Of a stretch of DNA of 64,000 bases, positions 8,089 to 16,642 are shown in pieces. A model generated the notes under the pieces. It ran no database searches. It had not been told where the DNA came from and was given only the letters and a program-made list of their open reading frames with translations. The first letter of the stretch is position 1, and the number at the start of each line of letters is the position of its first letter. The translations under genes were made by a program, and so were the position numbers. This DNA comes from Clostridium simiarum (lineage in GTDB: Bacteria > Bacillota > Clostridia > Clostridiales > Clostridiaceae): contig NZ_JAHLQL010000001.1 in the NCBI RefSeq assembly GCF_018919175.1, positions 1 to 64,000 of the forward strand. Direction: 5' to 3'.

Positions 8089-8568
8089 ATGGACTATATA
8101 ATAAGAGAAATAAAAAAATCTGAATATTCCTTGCTAAGTGATTTTTTGTATGAATCAATTTTTATACCAGAAGGCATAGAAGCACCACCCAAGTCTATAA
8201 TAAATATTCCTGAATTTCAAGTTTATGTTTCAGATTTTGGAAGCTGGAAACATGATAGAGCCTTGATTGCAGAGACGGACGGAAAAGTAATAGGTGTGGT
8301 TTGGGTGCGTATTATGAATGACTATGGACACATCAATGATGAAACACCATCATTTGCTATCTCTCTGTATAAAGAATATCGTGGATTAGGAATAGGAACA
8401 GCTATGATGAGAAAAATGATTTCTATACTGAAAGCAAGTGGATACGAGCAAGTCTCTCTTTCAGTGCAAAAAGCCAATTATGCAGTAAAGATGTATCAGA
8501 AAGTAGGGTTTGAAGTTTTCTGTGAAAACGAAGAAGAATATATTATGATAAATTATTTACAACGATAA
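8089..8568 (+). CDS. GNAT family N-acetyltransferase
   Basis: This is a 159-residue GNAT protein. Beta strand AIAETDGKVIG-type core (LIAETDGKVIGVVWV) leads to ISLYKEYRGLGIGTAMMRKM (motif A with RGLGIG) and ANYAVKMYQKVGFEV (motif B). The ATG lies six bases after TTGGAGG; a TTG two codons earlier is possible. It carries its own promoter in the element before it and is followed by a complete array element. Confidence 0.9.
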   Translation: MDYIIREIKKSEYSLLSDFLYESIFIPEGIEAPPKSIINIPEFQVYVSDFGSWKHDRALIAETDGKVIGVVWVRIMNDYGHINDETPSFAISLYKEYRGLGIGTAMMRKMISILKASGYEQVSLSVQKANYAVKMYQKVGFEVFCENEEEYIMINYLQR

Positions 8569-8617
8569 ATTCTAATTCATCAGTTAGGAATTATTAAGTG
8601 AAAAATAGATAACGTAT

Positions 8618-8770
8618 TAAAATACCGCATTATTCAGAATTGAATTTTGGGGTGTTTTTATGTTGCACTTTAAATATATAACGTAATTTGAAATTATTTC
8701 GAACTAATTAATAGAAACAGATCTTTGAAAATTGAATAGTACGGTATTTACACTATATGTTATAATTTTA
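8618..8770 (+). repeat. Array intergenic element, full copy
   Basis: The left arm is ATACCGCATTATTCAGAA with terminator side GGGGTGTTTTT. The core is ATAACGTAATTTGAAATT. The right arm is GAAAATTGAATAGTACGGTA. The extended -10 is TGTTATAAT (8758-8766). Left and right arms form an inverted repeat spanning about 125 bases. Confidence 0.8.
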
Positions 8771-8816
8771 GGTAAAATAAATGTTAATTATATTTTTTAT
8801 ATAAGGAGGAATTAAA

Positions 8817-9665
8817 ATGGAATATTTTCATGTTGATGTTTTTAGCAATGAAATTTTATCTGGCAATGGATTAACTGTTGTTTTTTGTAATGAGGAATTA
8901 GAAGATAATCTTATGTTGAAATTAACACAAGAGTTTAAGCAATTTGAAACAATTTTTGTGAGAAGAATAGATGATAGTATATTTAATGCAAGAATTTTTA
9001 CAGTAGATGAAGAATTGGATTTTGCGGGGCATCCTATTTTGGGAGCAGCTGCTACTATTCATAGTCATATTTTTAGAGATGAAGAAGATATAGCAATTAC
9101 ATTTCAATTAAATCAAAAAACAATTATAGTTAATTCAAAAAAGAAAGAGGAGTATTATGAAGTACAAATGAATCAAGGAAAAGCGGAATTCCTCTGTGAA
9201 GTTTCAAAAGAGAAGAGAAATAAATATGTACATGCATTGAACTTGTCAGAAGAGAATTTAAGCGAAGAATTTCCTATGGAAGTTGTATCAACAGGATTAC
9301 CATACTTATTAGTACCATTAACTTCAGGAATAGAGAATGCAAAAATAATTATTTCTAAATTTGAAGAAATGTTAAAAGAAGTAGGTGCTAAATTTGCTTA
9401 TATATTTGATGTGAATTATATAGAAGGACGGACCTGGGATAATCAAGGAAACGTTGAGGATGTTGCAACAGGAAGTGCAGCTGGACCATTAGGTGCATAT
9501 TTATATAAGCATAATATTTTTAATGTAGGTCATGAGATTATAATAAATCAAGGAAGATTTGTCGGTAGACCCAGTAAGATTAAGGTTTCTATGAGCATTT
9601 CTGAAAAAGAAATGTTAGTGTCTGGAGAGGTAGCTATTTTGGCAAAGGGAACTATTTTACTATAA
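8817..9665 (+). CDS. PhzF family isomerase/epimerase-like protein
   Basis: This is a 282-residue protein of the PhzF/diaminopimelate-epimerase fold. The N-terminal half has YFHVDVFSNEILSGNGLTVV, with the catalytic glutamate in KQFETIFV (E44), and FAGHPILGAA (70-78). The C-terminal half has VEDVATGSAAGPLGAYL, the second active-site loop. PhzF proper isomerises a dihydroanthranilate in phenazine synthesis; no phenazine genes are present, so this is one of the many orphan PhzF-like proteins. RBS AAGGAGGAATT. It is a single-gene unit between two array elements. Confidence 0.9.
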   Translation: MEYFHVDVFSNEILSGNGLTVVFCNEELEDNLMLKLTQEFKQFETIFVRRIDDSIFNARIFTVDEELDFAGHPILGAAATIHSHIFRDEEDIAITFQLNQKTIIVNSKKKEEYYEVQMNQGKAEFLCEVSKEKRNKYVHALNLSEENLSEEFPMEVVSTGLPYLLVPLTSGIENAKIIISKFEEMLKEVGAKFAYIFDVNYIEGRTWDNQGNVEDVATGSAAGPLGAYLYKHNIFNVGHEIIINQGRFVGRPSKIKVSMSISEKEMLVSGEVAILAKGTILL

Positions 9666-9675
9666 TAATAAACGT

Positions 9676-9835
9676 AAAAAATCGCATTATTCAAGGTATT
9701 GAGTTTGCGATTTTTTTATTGCGCAATCCAAAAGGATTACAACGTAACTATTGAAATTAGAATTATAAATAATATTCTTTGAAAATTAAATAATGGTATA
9801 TTACAAAATAAAAAATAGTTTCTATAATTAATATA
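9676..9835 (+). repeat. Array intergenic element, full copy
   Basis: The terminator stem AATCGCA/TGCGATT is followed by TTTTTTT and contains the CGCATTATTCA motif. The core is CAACGTAACTATTGAAATTA. The right arm is a degenerate TTGAAAATTAAATAATGGTA, and TATAAT follows at 9823-9828. Confidence 0.75.
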
Positions 9836-9948
9836 AAGAGATAATGCAATAAAATGTAAATATGCTATGATTTTTATATAAGCTAAGATATAACTTTAAA
9901 ATATTTCAAAGTTAAGTATATTTATATTAAAAATATTGAGGGAGAAAG

Positions 9949-10398
9949 ATGATGGAAAGAAAAATACGTAATTCTGCCAAGGCATTGATTATTAAAGAGG
10001 GAAAAATATTAGTATCAAAAATCAATGACAATGGTGATATTTTTTATATTATGCCAGGTGGTGGTCAGGAAGTAGAAGAATTGCTTCCTGAGACACTAAA
10101 ACGTGAATGTGCAGAGGAAATGGGTATAATTGTAGAGCCGAAATCACTGGTGTTTGTAGTAGAAGGCTTATATGGAGAATCATTTCACAGAGTTGATTTA
10201 GTATTCTTATGTGATTATGTTAGAGAAATAGAGGGTGCAGAAATACATGGAGATAAAAACCAAATAGGATTTCAGTGGCTTTCTATTGAAAACTTAATTA
10301 ACGAACCTCTGTATCCGTCAAAACTTCGCCTGCAAATAATTAATCTTTTTAATAATAGGAAAACAGAGGTTTATCTGGGAAACGAAAGCATGGAATAA
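9949..10398 (+). CDS. Nudix hydrolase
   Basis: This is a 149-residue MutT/Nudix domain. The Nudix box GGQEVEELLPETLKRECAEE plus MGI (38-60) fits GX5EX7REUXEEXGU. Such enzymes cleave nucleoside diphosphate-X compounds; the substrate is not predictable. There are two adjacent ATG codons, with GGGAGAAAG upstream favouring either. It stands alone, and the YbaK-like gene downstream has its own promoter. Confidence 0.9.
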   Translation: MMERKIRNSAKALIIKEGKILVSKINDNGDIFYIMPGGGQEVEELLPETLKRECAEEMGIIVEPKSLVFVVEGLYGESFHRVDLVFLCDYVREIEGAEIHGDKNQIGFQWLSIENLINEPLYPSKLRLQIINLFNNRKTEVYLGNESME

Positions 10399-10521
10399 TC
10401 TCATAGAATTAGAATAATTCTTAGTTAGACAAATCCACATTGTCCTTAAAATACGTTTTATTGGTAGTATGTGAGGAAATATTATTGTATAATATATCTA
10501 AAATTCATTGGAGGGATAAGC

Positions 10522-10986
10522 TTGAAAGAATTCGAAGAAAAATTAAAGCAATATTTATTGGAGAATGGCATAAATGCAGAACAATATATTTTTGAGAGTA
10601 CTTGTCATTCTATAGAAGAAGCAGCATCAGCAGCTAATGCATCTCCAAAAGATTTCGTAAAAAATATATGTATGATAGATAATCAAGGAAATCTTATTGT
10701 TGCTATTGTTAAAGGGGAAGATAGGGCAAGTACATCAAGGGTAGCAAAAGCATTAAATATAGAAGCTCCAAGAGTTGCAACTCCTGAAGAAATACTGGTT
10801 AATACTGGATACATATGTGGTGGAGTACCATCCTTTGGATATGAAGCAATATTTTTAATTGACCCAAAGGTTATGGAAGTAGAGTTTGTTTATACTGGGG
10901 GAGGCTCTCCTTATTCTTTAACAAAAATTTCAACAAAAATATTACAACAGGTAAATAAAGGGCAAGTAGTTCGGGTAAGAAAATAA
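10522..10986 (+). CDS. YbaK/aminoacyl-tRNA deacylase domain protein
   Basis: This 154-residue protein of the YbaK/ProX family hydrolyses mischarged aminoacyl-tRNA in trans in characterised members. The core shows KNICMIDNQGNLIVAIVKGE, a catalytic-region lysine after F.K (DFVKNI), and GYICGGVPSFG, where the GxxP motif lies. The TTG start is chosen because GGAGGG lies six bases upstream. A longer GTG-started frame would overlap a TATAAT promoter near 10,485-10,492. Confidence 0.85.
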   Translation: MKEFEEKLKQYLLENGINAEQYIFESTCHSIEEAASAANASPKDFVKNICMIDNQGNLIVAIVKGEDRASTSRVAKALNIEAPRVATPEEILVNTGYICGGVPSFGYEAIFLIDPKVMEVEFVYTGGGSPYSLTKISTKILQQVNKGQVVRVRK

Positions 10987-11159
10987 ATTAATCTTGTATC
11001 CAGTTTTTTAATACTCATAAAAAGGAGGAAGTACATCTTATTAAATTATATAGATTTTCATACTGTAACATTAGCTATATTTAAATATAGAGAAGCTTGG
11101 TACAATAGAAAAAAATAGCATTCTTATTAGATAGCTCAAGTAGAAAAAACCAATAACTA

Positions 11160-11325
11160 TTTAAGATACTGTATTATTCATAAATTTGAATTTACAGTAT
11201 TTTTTATATACTCTTTCAGAAAAAGAATAACCTAACTATTAAAATTAGAAATGTAAATAATATTCTTTGAAAATTGAGTAATGGATCATTTACAAAATAT
11301 GTTATAATTAATTTAGGATTATTAG
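11160..11325 (+). repeat. Array intergenic element, full copy
   Basis: Terminator ATACTGTA ... TACAGTAT plus TTTTTT contains GTATTATTCA. The core is AACCTAACTATTAAAATTAG. The right arm is GAAAATTGAGTAATGGAT. The extended -10 TGTTATAAT ends at 11308. From about 11,228 it is nearly identical to the element and gene start at 3,678. Confidence 0.75.
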
Positions 11326-11488
11326 TTAGTATTTTCATAAAGTAAGCAATAGTAGAATATTGATATAATTATATAATAATTTAAGAGGTAAATAGAAATG
11401 AAAAAAGTATATAACTTATTATTTGCTTTACATGTATTTGTGGGGTTAGGAGCTATAGGCGAAGGGGGTATGGCTATCTCAATATTAT
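11326..11488 (+). pseudogene. Truncated duplicate of the 3,849 membrane-protein gene
   Basis: The leader, AAGAGG site and first codons MKKVYNLLFALHVFVGLGAI match the gene at 3,849 almost base for base. Identity ends at about 11,478, just after ATGGCTAT, and a stop follows at once. The copy therefore has a promoter and start but only about 28 codons. It is probably a relic of element-to-element recombination or an incomplete duplication. Confidence 0.8.
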
Positions 11489-11604
11489 AAAAAATTATCT
11501 CTAGTATATTGAAAATTAATACAATATACTAGTAAGTATACTAGACTTTTCTTATTAGTTAATACATAAATGTATAATATTCTGGATATAAAGGGGAATT
11601 AAAT

Positions 11605-12069
11605 ATGAATAATTTTGAATTTGTAACTGGAGGTATAGAATTACTTGATTTTGTACAACCTTTATGGGAAAAATTAAATAAACACCATGAAGTTAACTCA
11701 AATTATTTCCAAAGTAGATTCATAAACCTTGAGTTTGAGGTTAGAAAAAATAAGTTTGTTAATGATAACAATTTAGAAGTCAAAGTAGATTTAATTAAAG
11801 ATGTAGAAAAAGACTTAAATATTGCTTATTGTATTAGCACAGTTAATAAAGAATTAGTTGGGGAAATTGATTCTCTTTTTGTTGAAAAAGAATATCGTAA
11901 GTACGGCTTAGGGGATAAGTTGATGAATAGAGCATTAGATTGGCTAAACAGCAACCAAGTAAAAACAAAGATAATTGGAGTAGCAGAAGGAAATGAAAAT
12001 GCTTTAGAATTTTATAAAAGATATGGTTTTTATAAAAGAAGAGTAATTTTAGAACAGATAAGTGAATAG
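11605..12069 (+). CDS. GNAT family N-acetyltransferase
   Basis: This is a 154-residue GNAT protein. Beta4 and motif A read EIDSLFVEKEYRKYGLGDKLM. The C-terminal motif is ENALEFYKRYGFYKRRVILEQ. Spacing and wording are typical of diamine- or ribosomal-protein-type acetyltransferases of unknown target. RBS AAGGGGAA. It lies immediately after the truncated copy of the 3,849 gene and is followed by the left arm of an array element. Confidence 0.88.
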   Translation: MNNFEFVTGGIELLDFVQPLWEKLNKHHEVNSNYFQSRFINLEFEVRKNKFVNDNNLEVKVDLIKDVEKDLNIAYCISTVNKELVGEIDSLFVEKEYRKYGLGDKLMNRALDWLNSNQVKTKIIGVAEGNENALEFYKRYGFYKRRVILEQISE

Positions 12070-12121
12070 CATTTAGTTCTCAATATTTTTAAATGATGAA
12101 ATCAATATACAATTAAATAAT

Positions 12122-12168
12122 TTATTCATAATACCGTATTATTCAAAGGCTGAATTCTGTGGCATTTT
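12122..12168 (+). repeat. Array intergenic element, left arm only
   Basis: ATACCGTATTATTCA followed by GAATTCTGTGGCATTTT repeats the left terminator arm. No right arm or TGTTATAAT promoter follows before the tmk remnant, so this copy is partial. Confidence 0.6.
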
Positions 12169-12290
12169 ACTTAGCTACATCTATACCAATTTTAAATTTT
12201 GTTGACTATATTACATAATTCAAGTAGAGCATATTATATGCAACAGATATGAAGGGAGATTATTAATCAAGTTTTATAGGAGGGTCTGTT

Positions 12291-12546
12291 ATGAATAGAG
12301 GTTTTATAATTTCTAAAGAAGGTATAGATGGGGGCGGAAAATCAACTATCATAAAAGAGACTGAAAAATACTTAAAGGAGAAAGGTCTTAAATATATTGT
12401 TACAAGAGAACCCGGAGGAGTGAATATTTCAGAACAAATAAGAAATATCAATTAAAGTAGTAGATGCTAATAAGAGTGTTGAAGAAGTAAGTTCTGATTG
12501 CATTAAACTAATTGATACTTTACTTAAAGAAAAAGGGTTAATATGA
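12291..12546 (+). pseudogene. tmk: Internally deleted thymidylate kinase (tmk) remnant
   Basis: The first 54 codons encode a tmk N-terminus: GFIISKEGIDGGGKST (P-loop) and TREPGGVNISEQIRNI, then a stop. The next bases, in another frame, encode a tmk-like C-terminus ending IKLIDTLLKEKGLI. The central part, including the lid region, is missing, so no active kinase can be made. RBS TAGGAGGG and an ATG remain. It is presumably an extra, laterally acquired copy, as tmk is essential and a true copy should exist elsewhere. Confidence 0.85.
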
Positions 12547-12552
12547 TATATA

Positions 12553-13503
12553 TTATGAATTAATTAAGTATGGGTTAATATACTTGCTTAATAAATATAT
12601 ATCATCTTTGTAGGTCATAGTATCCTTTATTAATGCTTCAAATGTTTTTTGTAACTCCATCATTTCTTCCTTGGCGTTATTAGCGTGTTTGGCCATACTA
12701 AAATCAGCAATTTTAGTTTTTAGTCCAATTGCAAAAATAAATTTTAATAATAATATAGGCATATAGTAGAAGTTTATTTTTCTTGGTTCAATTTTTAAAC
12801 CTAATTCTTTTAGTGCATTTAAACCTTCTCTTGTAGCCTTAATCATTAATTCAATATCAGATTTATTGGCTGCTAATGCTTTTATATTTCCATTATTTTT
12901 ATAAATTGCATTAGCAATAGGAGAAACAATTGCTAAATGGCATTTTTGCCAATTATCCATATTATCTGAAATAACAGATGGAATACTAGACTTAGAGAAA
13001 AGATTTACTATTGTATGTAATCTATTAGTATAAATTCCATCAATTTCTCCAAAGGTTGTAGTTTGAAATCCTCTTGTTAATCCCTTACTTATATAATATT
13101 CTGTAACATTATTTATAACTTCCCCACCACAGGCAGGGAATCCTACCATTAACCTTTTGCCAAGATATTCTTTCCATTTATCATAACCACATGGATTATT
13201 TACAAATAAAACAACATTATCACTATTATTCTTAGACAATATGGGCAGGACATTTTCTACCTGCTTAAATTGCATAGTAACTAGAATATAATCATAAATA
13301 TCGTTAGTTTGTAAAGTATCTATAACTTTTATAGGATAATGTTCAATTTTTCCTTTCTTTATATTTTTTATTTTAAGTCCATCATTTTTCAGCATTTTAA
13401 ATCGGTTATTCCTTGCAAGGAGGGTAACATCATTTCCAGCAGAAAAGAGTTTTCCAGCAAAAATACTTCCTATTACTCCGGCACCATAAATTAATATCCT
13501 CAT
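12553..13503 (-). CDS. Ketopantoate reductase (ApbA/PanE) family protein
   Basis: This is a 316-residue NAD(P)-binding protein. It begins MRILIYGAGVIGSIFAGKLF (GxGxxG, residues 7-12), has a middle LVTMQFKQVENVL segment and a C-terminal all-helical domain. PanE reduces ketopantoate in pantothenate synthesis. Many clostridial paralogues of this length, without other pan genes nearby, act on unknown 2-oxo acids. It is the only intact minus-strand gene in the first 17 kb. RBS AAGGAGAT lies before the ATG. Confidence 0.85.
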   Translation of the reverse strand: MRILIYGAGVIGSIFAGKLFSAGNDVTLLARNNRFKMLKNDGLKIKNIKKGKIEHYPIKVIDTLQTNDIYDYILVTMQFKQVENVLPILSKNNSDNVVLFVNNPCGYDKWKEYLGKRLMVGFPACGGEVINNVTEYYISKGLTRGFQTTTFGEIDGIYTNRLHTIVNLFSKSSIPSVISDNMDNWQKCHLAIVSPIANAIYKNNGNIKALAANKSDIELMIKATREGLNALKELGLKIEPRKINFYYMPILLLKFIFAIGLKTKIADFSMAKHANNAKEEMMELQKTFEALIKDTMTYKDDIYLLSKYINPYLINS

Positions 13504-13984
13504 AATATCTCCTTATCACCATATTTATTTTTTATTATTAATAATATACAATTTTATGCACAGAATTGTTATACAAATGTAGCAACCATTTCTTTATGAT
13601 TATTAAAGTTTTCAAGTGATTTATAACAAACCATATAGTTTGATAAGAATTTCATAGATATCTCTTTAAATCTATACATCTAACTTTTAAGTTTGCTATG
13701 TAAAGAATTTCACCTTAATATGATTAATAATTATATTATAACATTATACTAATGATTATATCATTAAATCTACATTATTGGATAATGAAGGCAAAGAAAA
13801 AAGATTTTACAAGTAATTTATAGGTCGAAAGGGTGAGCTATTAAAGATAGTGCTAGAATATCTTGTTATTAAGCAATTTTAAAGTTTGAAGATAATGAAA
13901 TACAAAAGTTTAATGAAAATACAGTAATATTTTATTTATTACAGATGCTTAGATAGAGTTTAATTTATACTTCAGAAAGAGCAC
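13504..13984. other. Gene-free stretch, possibly decayed coding sequence
   Basis: No intact ORF. Bases about 13,770-13,955 read in short coding-like pieces (for example KGELLKIVLEYLV and KFEDNEIQKFNENTVIFYLLQMLR) broken by stops and frame changes. It may be a dead gene that I cannot name. Confidence 0.35.
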
Positions 13985-14080
13985 AAACTAACTATTGAAA
14001 TTAGAAATATAAATAATATTATTTGAAAATTTAGTAATAGGATATTAGAAAAATATGTTATAATTTACTTATAATAGGTA
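13985..14080 (+). repeat. Array intergenic element, right half with promoter
   Basis: It contains AACTAACTATTGAAATTAGA, then AATAATATTATTTGAAAATT, a degenerate right arm and the extended -10 TGTTATAAT (14056-14064). The left arm is absent; the upstream neighbour is the minus-strand PanE-like gene. Confidence 0.7.
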
Positions 14081-14149
14081 AATAAAGCCAAGGTAAACTT
14101 AAATTTAACGAAGACAATGTATATTTTCTTAGTATGGGAGAGTGGCATT

Positions 14150-14677
14150 ATGAACGATAAAAAAGTTGTTGTTATTTACAAATCTAATACAGGATTTACA
14201 CAAAAATATTCAGAGTGGATTAGTGAGGCTTTGGGTTGCACAGCAATATCCTTAAGTGAGACTAACTCTTTGAATTTAAACCAGTATGATATCATTATTT
14301 TTGGCGGCGGTATGCACGCCGGTAAAATAAATGGTATAAAATTTATTAAGGACAACCTTTCTGCATTTAAAGATAAACAAATTGTTATCTTTGCAACAGG
14401 TGGAACGGCGCCTATTCCTGAAGAAGTAGAGAAATTCAGGAAAAATAATGTTCCAGAAAATGAAAATCTACCATTTTTCTATTTTCAAAGTGGTATGAAC
14501 TATGAAAAAATGAAAGGTGCAGATAAAATGCTGATGGGCATATTGAAAATTATGTTAAAAATGTCAAAAAACAAGTCTGATGTAGAACGAGGAACTGAAG
14601 AAGCAATCAAAAATTCTTATGATTATTCAAGCCGCCAGCAGATTGATCCATTGCTAAAATATGTGAAATCTCTATAA
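14150..14677 (+). CDS. Flavodoxin domain-containing protein
   Basis: This 175-residue protein has a flavodoxin/HemG-like fold. The FMN phosphate loop reads [18 protein letters not shown] (T/S-x-T-G-x-T type), followed by [16 protein letters not shown] and [13 protein letters not shown]. Members carry electrons or act as protoporphyrinogen oxidase-like quinone reductases. ATG chosen after GGGAGAGTGG; an in-frame ATG at 14117 lacks a site. The DJ-1-type pseudogene follows 28 bases later and is probably co-transcribed. Confidence 0.85.
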   Translation: MNDKKVVVIYKSNTGFTQKYSEWISEALGCTAISLSETNSLNLNQYDIIIFGGGMHAGKINGIKFIKDNLSAFKDKQIVIFATGGTAPIPEEVEKFRKNNVPENENLPFFYFQSGMNYEKMKGADKMLMGILKIMLKMSKNKSDVERGTEEAIKNSYDYSSRQQIDPLLKYVKSL

Positions 14678-14705
14678 TACACAAAACATTTATGGAGGGG
14701 ATGTT

Positions 14706-15302
14706 ATGGTCTACAGAGTGGATGTACTTTTATTTGATAAATTTGAAACCTTAGATGTATTTGGTCCTGTTGAAATACTTGGGAGTTTACCAGATATTTT
14801 TAAATTAAATTTTATATCTGTAAATGGAGGACTTGTTGAAAGTTCTCAAAATGTAAGAGTAGATACTAATTTATATATGAATGAAGAGGGGATAGAGAAA
14901 ATCTTACTTGTGCCAGGAGGCCGTGGAACAAGGGAAAAAGTTCATGATAATGATTTTATAAATTTCATTAAAAACATTTCCAAGGAATCAAAATATACAA
15001 TTAGTATATGTACAGGTTCCGCTTTACTTGCTAAAACTGGAATACTAAATGGAAAAAGAGCAACAACAAACAAAAGGGCATTTAAATGGGTTACAGAGCA
15101 AGGTTAAAATGTATTGTGGGTAAAAGAAGCAAGATGGGTAAAGGACGGCAACATATATACATCCTCAGGTGTATCTGCTGGAATGGACATGGCCTTAGGT
15201 TTTATAGAAGACCTTATTGGAAAGGAAAAAGCAGTGGAGATTAGTCAAGGAATTGAATATTTTTGGAATGAAGATAGCAAATATGATCCATTTTCTAAAT
15301 AA
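14706..15302 (+). pseudogene. DJ-1/PfpI family protein interrupted by an in-frame stop
   Basis: The frame is continuous for 198 codons except for one TAA after ...FKWVTEQG (15105-15107). The rest continues [14 protein letters not shown] and [21 protein letters not shown]. The DJ-1 core is intact upstream, with nucleophile cysteine in [16 protein letters not shown] single substitution, for example from CAA or GAA, would explain the stop. The first part (133 codons) lacks the C-terminal sheet and is probably inactive. RBS GGAGGGG. Confidence 0.85.
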
Positions 15303-15311
15303 TTCCAAAGG

Positions 15312-15638
15312 TAGAGCAGAGCTTTTTTTATCACAGAAATGAAAAAAGAAGCAGGTTCAGATTTCTATTATGAGGATTTATGTACTTACATGCTTGGTCG
15401 GATTGTAGAAAAAGTGAGTGGCAAAATAATGCTGGATTATTTAAAGCCTCGTATATTTGATATGTTGGAAATTGTGAATCCTCAATGGAATACCTGCCAG
15501 CATGGGCATACATCCTGCTCAGGTGGTTTGTATCTGAATACTGAGGAGTTTTCTCGCATTGGGATAATGTTACTACAAAATGGCGTATACAAGGATATTC
15601 TGCGTGGGATGTGGAGCGAAATTCTACCAAATTTGTAG
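15312..15638 (+). pseudogene. Fragment of a beta-lactamase-family serine hydrolase
   Basis: The frame reads FFITEMKKEAGSDFYYEDLC, then TYMLGRIVEKVSGKIMLDYL and ends GGLYLNTEEFSRIGIMLLQN followed by GVYKD. This is the middle of a class C beta-lactamase-like protein including its Y-x-x motif region. The SxxK N-terminus and the C-terminal third are missing. After GVYKD the sequence switches to a 54-base segment also found at 17,423, which ends the frame. It is a chimaeric dead gene. Confidence 0.75.
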
Positions 15639-15758
15639 GATGAAAAAGCTGGCTTTGGTCAGGGGGTATAAGTTTCTTGCTAATAGCAGTGAATATGTGG
15701 CAACAGTAGGATATTGCGAAGTTTAAGATGATTTATATTGGATTAGGGGGTATATAGA

Positions 15759-16394
15759 ATGGGAAAATTGAAACTTGTTTGCTTTGATTTGGATGATACT
15801 CTGATTAGAGAAATACATTCTGTTATGTTACCATGCATTTTAAATGGAAAAGAAAAAGAGCACTCTTTCATTCAAGAACAGGAAGAGAAAGGAATTATCG
15901 ACTACATATCAGCAGATTATCTTAGAGCAGAATTACTTTTAGGTCTTGAAGAGCGTGAAATCGCTGAATCTTTTTTAGAGATTGCAAAACCTCTAAAAAA
16001 TATCAAGAGTGTAGTTGAGGCATTACATAAACGAAGTATTAAGTGCATTGTTATTACTGTGGGTCCAAAACAAGTAGCTAAAGTCGTTTGTAACATTTGG
16101 GGGTTTGATGATTATTTTGGTAGTGATTACGAAGTGGTTGAAGGAGTATTTACAGGGAAAATTCTTAGTTACGTTGGGGCTGAACAAAAAATTGAATGCT
16201 TACAATATTTTTGTAGAAATAACGATATAAAACCTGAAGAATGTATTGCTGTAGGCGATGGCTTAACAGATATTCCGATTTTTGGATACTGCGGAAAGTC
16301 TATTGCTATTAATAGTTCTACCAAAGTTCAGATGAGTGCAATGTATGCAGTTGATACAGAGGATTTAACAGACATTCTTAAATACATATTATGA
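15759..16394 (+). CDS. HAD family phosphatase, SerB-like
   Basis: This is a 211-residue haloacid-dehalogenase hydrolase. Motif I is FDLDDT (nucleophile D10), motif II is CIVITVGPKQ, and motif IV is AVGDGLTDIPIF. The helical cap between motifs I and II (about 25-95) fits the HAD-IB phosphoserine phosphatase-like group. The substrate is unknown. RBS TTAGGGGGT. It is a single-gene unit followed by the right half of an array element. Confidence 0.88.
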   Translation: MGKLKLVCFDLDDTLIREIHSVMLPCILNGKEKEHSFIQEQEEKGIIDYISADYLRAELLLGLEEREIAESFLEIAKPLKNIKSVVEALHKRSIKCIVITVGPKQVAKVVCNIWGFDDYFGSDYEVVEGVFTGKILSYVGAEQKIECLQYFCRNNDIKPEECIAVGDGLTDIPIFGYCGKSIAINSSTKVQMSAMYAVDTEDLTDILKYIL

Positions 16395-16424
16395 GGATAA
16401 TACAAAGCGTGTATAATTCAGGAT

Positions 16425-16570
16425 TTGAAAATATTGCGAAGTAACATTTGAAATTGAAAATGCGAATAATGTTCTTTGGAAACTGAATAATACGGTATTT
16501 ATAAAATAAATTAAGGTATAAGTACATGTCTGATTATAATTAAGATTATATGTAATACGTGCTATAATTA
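16425..16570 (+). repeat. Array intergenic element, right half
   Basis: It contains GCGAAGTAACATTTGAAATT, then AATGTTCTTTGGAAACTGAA, TAATACGGTATT and a TATAAT at 16563-16568. The left arm is missing. Confidence 0.65.
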
Positions 16571-16642
16571 TCCTTAAGTTATATCGAAATTGTAAAATAA
16601 GTCAAATTGCAGATTATTTATATAATTCAGGGGGGAAATAAA

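Noticed and set aside
15331..15630. Minus-strand ORF of about 99 codons
   Set aside because: Antisense to the beta-lactamase-family fragment; residue composition is not protein-like for this genome.
2770..16570. Classical integron with attC sites
   Set aside because: No integrase gene and no GTTRRRY/RYYYAAC core pairs were recognised at the element ends; only the cassette-like layout is claimed.
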